Shown here in pieces: positions 7,053 to 16,941 of a DNA stretch of 64,000 bases; position 1 is the first letter of the stretch; each line of letters begins with the position of its first letter. The DNA is from Paenibacillus borealis. GTDB lineage: Bacteria; Bacillota; Bacilli; Paenibacillales; Paenibacillaceae. The DNA lies in assembly GCF_000758665.1 (NCBI RefSeq), contig NZ_CP009285.1:2294001-2358000 (forward strand). The letters run 5' to 3'. The position numbers and the translations under genes were made by a program. The notes beneath the pieces were generated by a model, which did not search any database, was not told the DNA's origin, and saw only the letters and a list, made by a program, of their open reading frames with translations.

Positions 7053-9308
7053 ATGGGGGCTCCAAATCCGGAGAGCGACAGAGACAAACCGAAAGAGAGA
7101 AGGATTAAAGTGGGAAAGAACAGTAAAAAGCCTAAAGTTGTACAAAAGGCTGAGACAAGCCAAACAGGTGATACCCAGACAGCAAGTAAAGCGGCAGTTC
7201 AAAAACTAACTTTAAAAAATGTGCTGAATGGTTCAGTACGCCAGGTAAAGAGAGTTAACCCGCTCAAGTCAGTTGGTGTTAAGCTTTTCCTGATATTCTT
7301 ATCTTCTATTGTGATTGTTGTGCTGTTCCTGGGGATTATGTCTTACAACAAAGCCAAGAATACCATTAAGGACAATGTTTCCGAAGCCAACCGGCAGACG
7401 ATTATTCAGACTTCCGAGAAGCTTGATATTACCTTGAAGCAGTATGAAAATTTGGCGCTTCAGTTGTATTTCGATACGCAAATGCAATCGAATCTGACTG
7501 AGCTTGCCGCTGCTGCGAGCAGTTATGATAAATTTGTGGCTACAGACGCTATCAGCAAGAAGCTCTCCAGCCAGACTACAACAGATTCGAATATCGTAGC
7601 GATCTCGCTGATTCCAGAGGATCCGGCGATGACGATCATTTCGAGCGGGAGCTCCGGTCTTACCATGGACGGCTTAAGAGACCAGGAATGGTACAAAACT
7701 GCTGTCAAAAATTCAACTTCGTATGAGCCTTATTATTCCTCGGAAGCGAAGTCCGCACAGAACTACTGGTTCCCGACTTCCGTTGAAGGTGATGGCGGCA
7801 AGAATATCGCTATGGTCAGATCGCTCAAGAATCTGGGTTCGAATGCAGGTTATGTTGTTTTGCTTGAGCTTAAGAGCACTCTGCTTGAAGAAGCCTTCGA
7901 GAGTGTGAAGCTTGGAGACGGTTCGCGGATTCAGCTGGTTTCACCGGAAGGAACGGTTGTTGCCTCTTCCGTACCGGCAGAGGACGGCAAGGTATCGGAG
8001 CTTAACTTTATTATGGAGAGCAAGAAGAACAGCGAGAGCCAGGAAGCTAAGGATGCGAATGGCAAAGATGTTCTGGCTGTGTACAACCCGATGGAGAAGG
8101 CGGACTGGAAGCTCGCCGGAGTCGTTCCCACCGGCGAGCTGGTTAAAGCCGCAACTCCGATTTTGTTCACAACATTTATAGCGGCTGGAGCTGCAGCTCT
8201 GCTTGCTATTCTAGTCGGCTTTTGGATGGTGCAGATGATTGCCAAGCCGCTGGCACGTCTGAAGGATCTTATGGTTCAGGGGGCTAAGGGTGACCTTAGC
8301 GTCCGTACAGAGTACGTCTCGAAGGATGAGATTGGCCAGCTGTCTGCCTCTTTCAATCTGATGATGGCGCGGATCACCGAACTGGTTGCCCAGACCACGG
8401 ATACTGCGCGTGAGGTGCTTGAAACAGCAAATGAGCTGGGTGATGCTTCCCGCAAGACGGCAATTTCTGCCAAAGAGATTGCTGCTGCTACAGAAGAGAT
8501 TGCCGGCGGAGCCGGAAGTCTGGCGCAGGAGGCGGAACGCGGCAATGAACTGACGGATCTGATTGCTACCCAGATGCAGAGTGTTATTGCTGCTAATGCC
8601 GAGATGGATCAGGCTGCCCGCGGAGTAGGGGAAGCCAGCGGACACGGTGCCAGCCAGCTCGAAGAGCTGCTGGAACAGACGGGCCGCACTGGTGAAATGA
8701 CAAGTGCGCTGGTTAACAGGGTCAACAACCTGAAGGAAACGGTGTATTCCGTGATTAAGGTGCTGGATGTAATGAAGAATATTACACAGCAGACGAATAT
8801 CCTGTCGCTGAATGCGACGATTGAAGCGGCAAGAGCGGGTGAAGCGGGCAGAGGCTTCATGGTCGTAGCTGGTGAAGTCCGGCAGCTCGCTGACCAGTCC
8901 AAGCAGTCTATCGCCTTGGTTGCCGGCATCACAGACAAGATTATGGCTGAAATGGATGAGACCGTAGCAGTGCTGTCAGAAGTGGCCCCGCTGTTCAAGG
9001 AACAGATGAGTTCAGTCAAGAGTACCAGCGATATCTTCGTATCGGTGAAGGGACAAATGGAAGACTTCATTACCAGCCTGGAATCGGTCACCGGTGCGAT
9101 CGACAGCCTGAATCATTCCCAAGGCGTGTTGTCTGATGCCATGAGCAATGTAAGTGCGGTTGCGCAGCAGTCTTCGGCCACTTCTGAAGAAGTTGCTTCC
9201 CTCAGCAATGAGCAGCAGAATGTCAGTGATCAGCTCGTATCGCTGTCCGGCAAGCTGCAGAGTGCTTCGACCCAGCTGGAGAGCAAGCTGTCGCTGTTTA
9301 AGATTTAA
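7053..9308 (+). CDS. Methyl-accepting chemotaxis protein with extracellular sensor (paralog 1)
   Basis: About 751 residues. A charged cytoplasmic N-terminus (~70 residues) precedes the first membrane helix ([21 protein letters not shown], ~80-100), then a ~265-residue extracellular dCache-like sensor, a second membrane helix (~375-398, [20 protein letters not shown]), HAMP, and the signalling domain with the hairpin-tip motif [12 protein letters not shown]. It would report ligand binding to CheA/CheW. ATG 7053 is favoured over GTG 7044, because CAGGTG at 7041-7046 can then serve as ribosome site. It has a sigma-D-like promoter. A paralog with the same layout lies at 16942-19011. The ligand is unknown; a sugar is a guess from context. 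Confidence 0.93.
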   Translation: MGAPNPESDRDKPKERRIKVGKNSKKPKVVQKAETSQTGDTQTASKAAVQKLTLKNVLNGSVRQVKRVNPLKSVGVKLFLIFLSSIVIVVLFLGIMSYNKAKNTIKDNVSEANRQTIIQTSEKLDITLKQYENLALQLYFDTQMQSNLTELAAAASSYDKFVATDAISKKLSSQTTTDSNIVAISLIPEDPAMTIISSGSSGLTMDGLRDQEWYKTAVKNSTSYEPYYSSEAKSAQNYWFPTSVEGDGGKNIAMVRSLKNLGSNAGYVVLLELKSTLLEEAFESVKLGDGSRIQLVSPEGTVVASSVPAEDGKVSELNFIMESKKNSESQEAKDANGKDVLAVYNPMEKADWKLAGVVPTGELVKAATPILFTTFIAAGAAALLAILVGFWMVQMIAKPLARLKDLMVQGAKGDLSVRTEYVSKDEIGQLSASFNLMMARITELVAQTTDTAREVLETANELGDASRKTAISAKEIAAATEEIAGGAGSLAQEAERGNELTDLIATQMQSVIAANAEMDQAARGVGEASGHGASQLEELLEQTGRTGEMTSALVNRVNNLKETVYSVIKVLDVMKNITQQTNILSLNATIEAARAGEAGRGFMVVAGEVRQLADQSKQSIALVAGITDKIMAEMDETVAVLSEVAPLFKEQMSSVKSTSDIFVSVKGQMEDFITSLESVTGAIDSLNHSQGVLSDAMSNVSAVAQQSSATSEEVASLSNEQQNVSDQLVSLSGKLQSASTQLESKLSLFKI

Positions 9309-9392
9309 GCAGGCGGTAACATACAATAACAAATTAAACCGTTCCGAGCATATATCCGGGCATATATCCGGGCATATAAATGCTACATTCCA

Positions 9393-9428
9393 CCGCTTCT
9401 TTCCTTTAGGGAAGAAGCGGTTTCTTTA
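9393..9428 (+). terminator. Rho-independent terminator after chemoreceptor 1
   Basis: CCGCTTCTTTCC pairs with GGGAAGAAGCGG around TTTA, followed by TTTCTTT. Just upstream at 9349-9379 is a small direct repeat, CATATATCCGGG in two copies plus a partial third. Confidence 0.9.
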
Positions 9429-9558
9429 TGCTTGTACAACAGTTCACGACCCCGTATAATTATTTTGTTAGCTAAATGTTATGATTTCTTAAAAAGTTAG
9501 CAACACTGAATAAAGACTCGCTATGTTAATCCGTGAATAGTATCTGGAGGTCTTATAA

Positions 9559-10623
9559 ATGGCTAAGAAAGTCACCATGCAAAAAATCGCCGACCATCTC
9601 GGTGTCTCCAAATTTGTCGTGTCCAAATCCCTGTCCGGCAAAGGCGGTGTCAACGAAACTACCCGGGAGCGGGTCATTCAGGCCGCTTCGCAATTAGGCT
9701 ATTTCACTCAGAAGAATGCCTATGTTCAGAGTATCAAACGCCCGTTGCAGCCTGCGGACAGTGACCGGAACAAACAGTCTGTCCTGGTTCTGATGCCTAA
9801 TATCCGTTCACAAACCCAGGATTCCCTGTATTGGGGGAAGATTGTAGACGGTATTGCACTTGCACTGGACCAGGAAGGTCTGGGCATGGTCATAGTGTCT
9901 GAGCACCGGACGGATAATTTCATCAATATCCTCAACCCTAACGGACTGCTCGGGCTGATTGGCGTGGGCCAGATCTCTACCTCACTGCTGCTGGAGGTGC
10001 ACCGCATCGGCCTGCCGATGGTGCTGATTGACCATGAAGATCCGCTTATTCCAAGTGATACGGTATTCGCCAATAACACGGATTCCATGACCCGGCTCAG
10101 CAATCACCTGATGGGCACGGGACATACAGAGCTGCATTTTATCGGAAATATCCGCTACTCCCGCAGCTTCCGAGACCGTTGGATCGGCTTCCGCAGTGCC
10201 CTGGAAGAGAATGCAATGAAGACGCCTGCCGGAGATGATGAAATGCTCCAGCTGGAGGGAATGGATGATGGAACTTTTGATGAGAGCTTTAAGCAATGGA
10301 TGCAGAGACGTAAGAAAGCCAAAAGTCTGCCAACCGCACTAGTCTGTGCCAATGACTTCATTGCGCTCACCATCAGTGATGTGCTCAAGGCAGAAGGCTT
10401 TACGATTCCGGGTGAAGTTTCGGTAACCGGCTTTGATAATATTGAGGATGCTACGCGGGGTGTTCCTCCACTCACTACTGTGCATGTTCCTAAGGAGGCC
10501 ATGGGCCGGGCGGCGGTAGAGAAGCTGCTGAACCGTATCCATAATCCTTCCGCACCGCTGGAGAAGATCCTGATTGCTGCCGACATTGTCCACCGGGATT
10601 CGGTGGCCGGACCAAGAGGATAA
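9559..10623 (+). CDS. LacI family transcriptional regulator
   Basis: A 354-residue LacI-type repressor. The N-terminal helix-turn-helix reads VTMQKIADHLGVSKFVVSKS with the hinge helix region after it, and a periplasmic-binding-protein-like effector domain follows (residues ~65-345; VLVLMPNI, ALVCANDFIALTISDVLKAEG, VSVTGFDNIEDATRGVPPLT). ATG 9559 follows CTGGAGG. Upstream, GTTAGCTAA (9469) and GTTAGCAAC (9498) form a direct repeat that might be autoregulatory. It sits between a chemoreceptor and the mannan genes, so either could be its target. The effector cannot be told from sequence. Confidence 0.93.
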   Translation: MAKKVTMQKIADHLGVSKFVVSKSLSGKGGVNETTRERVIQAASQLGYFTQKNAYVQSIKRPLQPADSDRNKQSVLVLMPNIRSQTQDSLYWGKIVDGIALALDQEGLGMVIVSEHRTDNFINILNPNGLLGLIGVGQISTSLLLEVHRIGLPMVLIDHEDPLIPSDTVFANNTDSMTRLSNHLMGTGHTELHFIGNIRYSRSFRDRWIGFRSALEENAMKTPAGDDEMLQLEGMDDGTFDESFKQWMQRRKKAKSLPTALVCANDFIALTISDVLKAEGFTIPGEVSVTGFDNIEDATRGVPPLTTVHVPKEAMGRAAVEKLLNRIHNPSAPLEKILIAADIVHRDSVAGPRG

Positions 10624-10749
10624 CAGGAATTATTAATTTGGCTGAGCTGGTGGGTCCGCTATCCGCGCGCTAAATGCTGCTGTGATGTCAATTCCCCGCA
10701 ATTGATTCGTTGCCCGCATAAGGTACTCTTAGGTAAGCGGCGTAGGCGA

Positions 10750-10926
10750 CAATGTTGTACATTGTGCAGCATTGACTCCCGGATAACCAGGTGTGGAGGA
10801 GGATTGTTGTATGAAATACAAGAATTGTTCTGCTAAGCATTTTGGAGGAGGAAAATGTTGTCTTTTATACAACAATTGTGAAATATGGCCGAGATTATGA
10901 TGGAGATGTTGTATTACGTGCAGGAT
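10750..10926 (+). repeat. 177-bp multi-core intergenic element, copy 1
   Basis: One of three copies in the window (others at 23961-24137 and 53985-54161, both on the opposite strand). It carries four ~23-bp near-palindromic cores starting at 10751, 10803, 10854 and 10905, spaced 52, 51 and 51 bases. The best core reads AATGTTGTAC-ATT-GTGCAGCATT. A Shine-Dalgarno GGAGGAGG at 10795-10802 sits 8 bases before an ATG (10811) starting MKYKN; here that frame ends after 29 codons, apparently because one base is missing compared with the other copies. The rest of the 414-base gap (10624-11038) shows nothing recognisable. Confidence 0.75.
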
Positions 10927-11038
10927 TTCAAATAATCTGCTTTTAAAATAGGAAATGGCATGGTTATAGTTTCTCTTTTTGCCCTACGCACATGCCTATA
11001 TAATTTGGACATAAGTTCAGGGAAGGGTGTGACGTTAC

Positions 11039-11989
11039 ATGGCCGCGATTCCGCAGAACGAGCAGACTCTGCACCGGTTCATTTCAGTCCTTTGTTCACC
11101 GCTGTCCATTGTTCAATATGTCCTTACGAAGCGTGATGCTCTAATATACAAGCCTCCGGGAGAACTGATTCCTGTGCAGGATGCCTGCCTTCATGCCCAT
11201 GTCATGGGGAAGGGAGAGCACACCGTAATTCTGGAAGCGGGTATGGGGGGATCATCGCTGGACTGGGCGCTGGTGCAGCCGGAGCTGTCACTGTATGCCA
11301 AGGTGGTCTCGTATGACCGCGCAGGCCTGGGCTGGAGCGGGAGCAGCAGCCAGCCGGAAAGCGCAACCTGCAGGAAATACGTCAGGGAGCTCAGAGAACT
11401 GCTGAAGGCAATGGACTGCAAGCCTCCATATATTCTGGTGGGCCATTCCTATGGAGGTATGATTGTGAGATGCTTTGCGGGGGAATATCCGGATGAAGTG
11501 GAGGGGCTGCTGCTGGTTGATGCTGTACATGAGAGCCGTTATCTTACGGATGAAATGAGCAACCGCCGGAAACAGCAGCGGGAGGCGAACAGGCGGCAAT
11601 ATAAGCTGGGTTATCTGTTGGCGCCTGCGGGGATTCCCCGCTTGCTTAGGAGGCCTGTAGGAGGACGGAGACTCCCGGCAGCTATCCAAAAAAACGCCTC
11701 GAGTCTGGGATACCGCAAGAGTGCATACCGGGCCGCATATGCCGAGCTGCTCTGCGCGGAAGAGAGTGCCCTGCAGCTGAAGAAGGCAGAGCCGCTTAGC
11801 AGTAAGCTGCCTATTACGGTGCTTAGTGCCGGCAATCCGGACGAAGAATGGCAGCAGGGGCAGCAGCGCTTAGCCAGGTTGACCCCAAACGTACAGCATA
11901 TTACCGAAGAAGACCCCCGGCACTCCATCCCCATACACAAGCCGGAGACTGTCGTTAAATATGTCACGGAATTATTGAACACATTATAG
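11039..11989 (+). CDS. Alpha/beta hydrolase
   Basis: A 316-residue alpha/beta hydrolase fold protein. The oxyanion region HTVILEAGMGGSSLDWALVQP, the VVSYDRAGLGWSG strand, and the nucleophile elbow GHSYGGM are visible; the late acid (VLSAGNPDEEW region) and a histidine (DPRHSIPIHKPE) complete a plausible Ser-Asp-His triad. There is no clear signal peptide, though residues ~14-28 are fairly hydrophobic. ATG 11039 follows GGGAAGGGTGTGACGTTAC. Substrate unknown; the family covers esterases, peptidases and haloperoxidase-like enzymes. It is a single-gene unit ending in a strong hairpin. Confidence 0.85.
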   Translation: MAAIPQNEQTLHRFISVLCSPLSIVQYVLTKRDALIYKPPGELIPVQDACLHAHVMGKGEHTVILEAGMGGSSLDWALVQPELSLYAKVVSYDRAGLGWSGSSSQPESATCRKYVRELRELLKAMDCKPPYILVGHSYGGMIVRCFAGEYPDEVEGLLLVDAVHESRYLTDEMSNRRKQQREANRRQYKLGYLLAPAGIPRLLRRPVGGRRLPAAIQKNASSLGYRKSAYRAAYAELLCAEESALQLKKAEPLSSKLPITVLSAGNPDEEWQQGQQRLARLTPNVQHITEEDPRHSIPIHKPETVVKYVTELLNTL

Positions 11990-12009
11990 CCAGCGGATCA
12001 GACGAATAA

Positions 12010-12050
12010 AAGGCAGTACCCGCAGAACATTCTGCAGGTACTGCCTTTTT
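12010..12050. terminator. Bidirectional terminator between hydrolase and GH130 genes
   Basis: AAGGCAGTACC pairs with GGTACTGCCTT around a CGCAGAACATTCTGCA loop that is itself self-complementary. TTTTT follows on the plus side and AAAA precedes, so it can serve the convergent mannan operon as well. Confidence 0.88.
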
Positions 12051-12088
12051 GCTGGTACAGCCGGCTTGCACAACCTGTACACAGACTG

Positions 12089-13264
12089 CTATTGCAGCTG
12101 GAGATTCCGGTCGATCAAGGTAATGCGCTGCTGGACACAGGCATAAGAGCGGAGCGGATCTTCAGGAGTATTCAGCACATAATCAAGCATTTGATCCACA
12201 GTAGTGGTGACCACATGAATCCGGGTGTCGGAGGAAGCGTAGTAGATGTAGATGTCCCCGTTGTCCCGGGCGATTACGCCGTTGCAGAAGACAACGTTGG
12301 ATACATCGCCGACGCGTTCTTCGCCGTCCGGAGCGATGAAGTGTCCGCCGGGGGCATGGGTAACCTTGTTAGGCTCATCCAGATCGGATAAGAACGCATA
12401 CAGTACATAGCGCAGTCCGGCAGCAGTGTTGCGTACCCCATGGGCGATATGCAGCCAGCCCTGAGGTGTTCTGACCGGTGCAGGGCCCTGGCCGTTCTTC
12501 ACTTCCTTGATCGTATGATAGTAACGCTGATCCATAATGGTTTCGCTGGTAATTACAGCATTCTCAATGGTATCGGACAGTCCCCAGCCGATGCCGCCGC
12601 CGGAGCCTGCATCAATGAACCCGTCCTGCGGGCGGGTGTAGAAGGCATATTTGCCGTCTACGAATTCAGGATGCAGCACCACATTACGCTGCTGGGCTGA
12701 GCCGGTCTTGAGATCGGCCAGGCGTTCCCAGGTCTTCAGGTCCCTGGTGCGGGTGATGCCGCACTGGGCAACTGCGCTGGACAGATCACCGTGAAGGGCA
12801 GCGGGATCTTTGCGCTCGGTGCAGAACAGGCCGTAGATCCAGCCGTCGGCATGTTTCACCAGACGCATATCATAGACGTTGATATCCGGATCTTCAGTTT
12901 CCGGCAGGACAACCGGATGATCCCAGAAGCGGAAGCCGTCTACACCGCTGTCGCTCTCGGCTACAGCGAAGAAGGATTTACGGTCATTCCCCTCAACACG
13001 GGCAATAATGTAGAACTTGCCGTCCAGCTCAATGGCCCCTGGATTGAAGATGCCGTTCACACCGATCCGTTCAGCGAAATAAGGATTGGTTGCGGGGTTG
13101 AAGTCATAACGCCAGATCAGCGGCGCATGCTCTGCTGTGAGCAGCGGGTATTGATAACGGTCATAAGTGCCGTTGCCAAAGGATACCTTCTCATTTTTGC
13201 GGGCAATCAGTGATTCATATCGTTCCGTCAACTGCGCCTTGCGTTCTGTGAATAATGTGCTCAT
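12089..13264 (-). CDS. GH130 phosphorylase, 4-O-beta-mannosyl-glucose phosphorylase type
   Basis: A 391-residue glycoside hydrolase family 130 protein with the five-bladed propeller motifs [39 protein letters not shown] and the catalytic DMRLVKH segment. Length and N-terminal [15 protein letters not shown] match subfamily 1, whose members phosphorolyse beta-1,4-mannosyl-glucose to mannose 1-phosphate plus glucose. No signal peptide, so cytoplasmic. It is the last gene of a minus-strand operon, overlapping the epimerase stop by one base (TAATG). An epimerase next door that makes its substrate strongly supports the assignment. Confidence 0.9.
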   Translation of the reverse strand: MSTLFTERKAQLTERYESLIARKNEKVSFGNGTYDRYQYPLLTAEHAPLIWRYDFNPATNPYFAERIGVNGIFNPGAIELDGKFYIIARVEGNDRKSFFAVAESDSGVDGFRFWDHPVVLPETEDPDINVYDMRLVKHADGWIYGLFCTERKDPAALHGDLSSAVAQCGITRTRDLKTWERLADLKTGSAQQRNVVLHPEFVDGKYAFYTRPQDGFIDAGSGGGIGWGLSDTIENAVITSETIMDQRYYHTIKEVKNGQGPAPVRTPQGWLHIAHGVRNTAAGLRYVLYAFLSDLDEPNKVTHAPGGHFIAPDGEERVGDVSNVVFCNGVIARDNGDIYIYYASSDTRIHVVTTTVDQMLDYVLNTPEDPLRSYACVQQRITLIDRNLQLQ

Positions 13265-14478
13265 TATTTAGTCTCCTTTGAGGTTGCTGTCAGTCTTCCG
13301 ATCATTTCAAAGCAGGCTCTGCTGTTATGATAAGGGCATTTCCAGGCACTGACCTTGGAAGCATGCGCAAGCGGCTGCAGTGACTCATCAACAGCCCAGA
13401 ACCACTCGCCTAGCTTATGATCGACCATGTAACTGTTAGTGAACGTCCAGGCGGCCTCGGCAGCATCACGGAACCGCGCATCTCCGGATAGCTGATAAGC
13501 ATTATAGAAGCCGACAATGGCTTCAGCCTGCGGCCACCAGTCTTTATTCTTATCCAGCAGCCCGTTATGATCGGCTTCATTCCAGATGCCGCCGTCAGCG
13601 TCAATGCCTTCAGCTAATGTAGCTTCGGCCATGGACAGTGCAACTGCCCGCACCCGGTGCAGCAGCTCTTCATCCCCAAGCACTTCAGCCGCTTCGACCA
13701 GCAGCCAGCTGCCTTCGATATCATGGCCATAGGAGATATGGTCTGACTTGATATTCCACTCTTCATCCAGGAACAGATGGAAATGCTTGCCTTCCTTATC
13801 AATGATGTGGAGGAGCATGACCTCAATCAGCTCAGCCAGCCGGACCCGAAGTTCCTCGGATTTCCACACGCGGTACAGGCCGGTGTAGCCTTCGAGCACA
13901 TGCAGATGGGTGTTCATCGATTTCTTTTCGTTCATATCCTTGCTGCTCAGACTTAAGTTTTCTGTCATCTGCCACTGCTCAGAGAGGGCTTCGATATAAC
14001 CTTTATATAGCGGATCATAGCCATATTGCTCAACCAGACGGAACAGTGCCACAGCCTGATCAAGCGCATCCTGGCGTCCGGTAGCATGATGGAACTCTGC
14101 CAGGGCATAGATGGCGAAAGCCTGCCCGTAGATCTGTTTTTTACGTTCGGAAGGAGCACCCAGCGCATCTACCATCCAGTAATAGCCGCCATATTCGCTG
14201 TCGGTGAAATATTGAGTCAAATAGGCGTGGGCCCGTTCCGCCATAGTCAGGTATTCAGCGTCGCCATATATGCGGTAAGCGCTCGCAAAGGTCCACAGAA
14301 TCCGTGCGTTCAGCACCAGACTTTTTCCGGCCTCCGGATTGATATTCATCTGGTTGTCAATTTCTCCTACAAATCCGCCATGCTCTTCGTCCAGGGTATG
14401 CTTCATCCAAAAGCTGAGGATATTGTCTTTCAGCTCTGCTTCCATTTCATTCCGCCAAATCAGGGGCGATTTCGTCAT
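13264..14478 (-). CDS. AGE family epimerase, cellobiose/mannobiose 2-epimerase-like
   Basis: About 404 residues with the (alpha/alpha)6-barrel pattern of N-acylglucosamine/cellobiose 2-epimerases. Seen are [70 protein letters not shown], and [20 protein letters not shown], matching the histidines and tryptophans that line the active site. It would turn beta-1,4-mannobiose into mannosyl-glucose for the GH130 enzyme. ATG 14478 is chosen because GGAG lies 11 bases upstream; a GTG at 14490 would touch the ribosome site. It lies 45 bases after the GH113 gene in the same operon. Confidence 0.9.
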   Translation of the reverse strand: MTKSPLIWRNEMEAELKDNILSFWMKHTLDEEHGGFVGEIDNQMNINPEAGKSLVLNARILWTFASAYRIYGDAEYLTMAERAHAYLTQYFTDSEYGGYYWMVDALGAPSERKKQIYGQAFAIYALAEFHHATGRQDALDQAVALFRLVEQYGYDPLYKGYIEALSEQWQMTENLSLSSKDMNEKKSMNTHLHVLEGYTGLYRVWKSEELRVRLAELIEVMLLHIIDKEGKHFHLFLDEEWNIKSDHISYGHDIEGSWLLVEAAEVLGDEELLHRVRAVALSMAEATLAEGIDADGGIWNEADHNGLLDKNKDWWPQAEAIVGFYNAYQLSGDARFRDAAEAAWTFTNSYMVDHKLGEWFWAVDESLQPLAHASKVSAWKCPYHNSRACFEMIGRLTATSKETK

Positions 14479-14523
14479 ATGGTGGTTCACTCCTATAAAG
14501 TAATGATAGATATTGAAAACCGT

Positions 14524-15486
14524 CTACAAGGAAGGCGAAGATTTCGTCTTGTAGCTGTAATACGCTTCTATAATGCCTGCCGCCGGTTTGCCGTACATGC
14601 AGTAATCATCGTTGTCTGCTGCTTCGTCCAGCGCATAGAGCTTGGCCGGCCAATCCCACAGCATGAAGCCCTGTACCCAGTCACGCTTCCGGCAGGCGCC
14701 GAACATGGCAAGGTAGAACCGGCTTTGCTCTTCAGGATCCGGGCCGCTCTTGAGACTCCAGTCATTCGGAATGGCGGCACTTCCGGTCCGGCTGGGGCAT
14801 CCCGCTTCCATGAAGAAGAAGGGCTTGCCATGGCTTGTGACCACCGCTTCAATCCGGTCCAGCTGCATTTCCCAGTCCTGCTCGGGGTAATAGCCGCTGG
14901 AAGAGATTACATCAAGGGCATCCCACCAGCTCACGTTATCCTCCTGATACTTATCGCAGTTATAGGTGATTACACCGCTGTACACTTTGCGGACCTCGGC
15001 AATCAGGACGCGCCATTCTGCGGCCCGCCGGTCCGCCTGCACCAGCTCACAGCCGACACAGAACATCTCGCAACCGCTTTCTTCGGCAAGCACAGCATAA
15101 TGGAGGATAAAAGCAGTATAGGAACGGAACCACTCCGACCATTTCGGCTCGCAGGGAACATCCTTGTCGAAGAAGTTGATATGAGCCCGCCACGTGCCGT
15201 CTGCACAATTCACAATCGGCTTCAGGCAGACCTTCAGATCAAGTGACTTTGCTTTGCGGATGGCCCAGCATACCTCTTCATCGCTGACCGTAGGTTCCGC
15301 CCAATAGGGAATCTCTGTGGATTGCGGGGTAGCTTGAAGCGCGCTGAACGCAATGGCGGTCCAGTTGGCACCGGTAGCTGATTTCATCAGCTCCATGGAA
15401 GATTCCGCTGCTTCATTAGCCCAGGTTCCCCGTCTGCCCATGAACCCCCAGGTTACGCCTCCGACATACTCGTCTAGCAGTGACAT
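14524..15486 (-). CDS. GH113 beta-mannanase/mannosidase-like, intracellular
   Basis: A 320-residue protein matching the GH113 (clan A) beta-mannanase pattern: YVGGVTWGFMGRRGTW at the N-terminus, MFCVGCELVQ with the likely acid/base Glu147, and KPFFFMEAGCPSR with the likely nucleophile Glu227, plus FMLWDWPAK near the end. There is no signal peptide, so it probably trims mannooligosaccharides after uptake. It is first in the operon with the epimerase and GH130 genes. The family is small and some members act mainly as exo-enzymes; exact specificity is not readable from sequence. Confidence 0.85.
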   Translation of the reverse strand: MSLLDEYVGGVTWGFMGRRGTWANEAAESSMELMKSATGANWTAIAFSALQATPQSTEIPYWAEPTVSDEEVCWAIRKAKSLDLKVCLKPIVNCADGTWRAHINFFDKDVPCEPKWSEWFRSYTAFILHYAVLAEESGCEMFCVGCELVQADRRAAEWRVLIAEVRKVYSGVITYNCDKYQEDNVSWWDALDVISSSGYYPEQDWEMQLDRIEAVVTSHGKPFFFMEAGCPSRTGSAAIPNDWSLKSGPDPEEQSRFYLAMFGACRKRDWVQGFMLWDWPAKLYALDEAADNDDYCMYGKPAAGIIEAYYSYKTKSSPSL

Positions 15487-15551
15487 GCGGTTACCTCGCT
15501 TTACAATGGAATGAATAAATATAATGCAAAAACAAAAATAATAATTTATTT

Positions 15552-15596
15552 GTATTTTGTTATTATGTTATTGTTATTTAAAGATAACAAGAATAC
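15552..15596. promoter_or_regulatory. Operator-like inverted repeat between the divergent mannan units
   Basis: GTATTTTGTTAT (15552-15563) and ATAACAAGAATAC (15584-15596) form a near-perfect dyad across ~20 AT-rich bases in the 262-base region shared by the GH113 operon and the divergent GH130 gene. A GCGTTATAA stretch at 15603-15614 also has cre-like character. Either could coordinate both units. Confidence 0.35.
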
Positions 15597-15748
15597 AATT
15601 AAGTTATAACGCTTTTTATGAATGTTTTCAAGGGGGAATTGAGCTGGAAGCCTGAAACGGCCTCTATGTATGTCCATTCCGCGGAATGGTTGGAATCATC
15701 TATCCACTGCAGCCTGCGCTGCGCAAACCTGAAGGGAGACTTATTGAT

Positions 15749-16771
15749 ATGAAGGAAATTCAACTGATTGGAGCTAACATTCCTAATATGCCTTGGCAGG
15801 ACAGACCCGAGGGGAACGAGAACCCGGTATGGAGACACAGTGACAATCCGGTGATCAAACGCAATCCTGCCAAAGGGGTTGCACGTATTTTCAATAGTGC
15901 GGTAATTGCCTATGAAGGAAGCTTCCTCGGCGTATTCCGCGTTGAGGATAATACAACCCGCCCGCATCTGCGGATGGGCCATAGCCAAGACGGACTGGAC
16001 TGGAAAATTGAAGACGCTCCCATTCCGTTCATTGATGAACAAGGCAATTCCTATATGCCGAGATATGCCTACGATCCGCGTCTGGTTAAGGTTGAAGATA
16101 CGTACTACATCATCTGGTGTACGGATTTCTACGGTGCCGCTATCGGTGTTGCCAGAACACAGGACTTCAAGACCTTCATCAGCCTGGAAAATCCATTCCT
16201 GCCGTTCAACCGCAACGGCGTGCTGTTCCCTAAGAAAATTAACGGTAACTTCGTGATGCTCTCCCGTCCAAGCGACAGCGGTCATACCCCGTTTGGCGAT
16301 GTATTCCTGAGTGAGAGTCCTGACTTCGTCTACTGGGGCAAACACCGCCATGTGATGAGCAGAGGCGGTCAGGGCTGGTGGCAGAGCACCAAGATTGGCG
16401 GCGGCCCGGCCCCGATTGAAACCTCCGAAGGCTGGCTCATGTTCTACCATGGTGTAACTGGAACCTGCAACGGGCTGGTGTATAGCATGGGTGCGGTTAT
16501 TCTGGATAAAGACGAACCGTCGAGAGTCAAATACCGCTCCCGGAACTTCGTGCTTACACCGGAAGAATGGTATGAGGAGAGAGGTTTCGTGAACAATGTG
16601 CTCTTCCCGTGCGCAACCTTAAATGATGCAGAAACGGGCCGCATTGCCATCTACTACGGGGCGGCTGACACTTATGTAGGTGTTGCATATACAACGGTGC
16701 AGGAAATCGTCAACTACGTGATCGACACCCATGAAGAGGTTGGCGATGATGCGGATTTGGGTAAAATCTAG
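15749..16771 (+). CDS. GH130 phosphorylase, mannooligosaccharide phosphorylase type
   Basis: A 340-residue GH130 protein distinct from the 391-residue one: shorter, without the long N-terminal helix. Motifs include NPVIKRNPAKGVARIFNSAV, GVFRVEDNTTRPHLRMGHS, and YAYDPRLVKVEDTYY with the expected catalytic aspartate in DPR. These resemble subfamily 2, which contains beta-1,4-mannooligosaccharide phosphorylases that release mannose 1-phosphate. ATG 15749 follows GAAGGGAG; an in-frame upstream codon at 15686 lacks a site. It is divergent from the GH113 operon. Together the four enzymes make a complete cytoplasmic route, but no transporter is encoded nearby. Confidence 0.88.
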   Translation: MKEIQLIGANIPNMPWQDRPEGNENPVWRHSDNPVIKRNPAKGVARIFNSAVIAYEGSFLGVFRVEDNTTRPHLRMGHSQDGLDWKIEDAPIPFIDEQGNSYMPRYAYDPRLVKVEDTYYIIWCTDFYGAAIGVARTQDFKTFISLENPFLPFNRNGVLFPKKINGNFVMLSRPSDSGHTPFGDVFLSESPDFVYWGKHRHVMSRGGQGWWQSTKIGGGPAPIETSEGWLMFYHGVTGTCNGLVYSMGAVILDKDEPSRVKYRSRNFVLTPEEWYEERGFVNNVLFPCATLNDAETGRIAIYYGAADTYVGVAYTTVQEIVNYVIDTHEEVGDDADLGKI

Positions 16772-16941
16772 GTCGGACACGGCAGCATTTGCCTTTTGAC
16801 CTGATACCGTTAGTCTGCTTTTGACACGATTCGTCTCGTACAACAAAATCACAGCGTTACAAGATCTGATGGTATATTATTAATACTGGCCTTGTGCGGA
16901 TTCATTCCCTGCAAGAATACAGCAGATCCGGCGGTGATTTT

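Noticed and set aside
14026..15246. 406-codon plus-strand frame across the epimerase and GH113 genes
   Set aside because: Crosses two genuine genes in antisense and shows no domain; both minus-strand genes have intact catalytic motifs.
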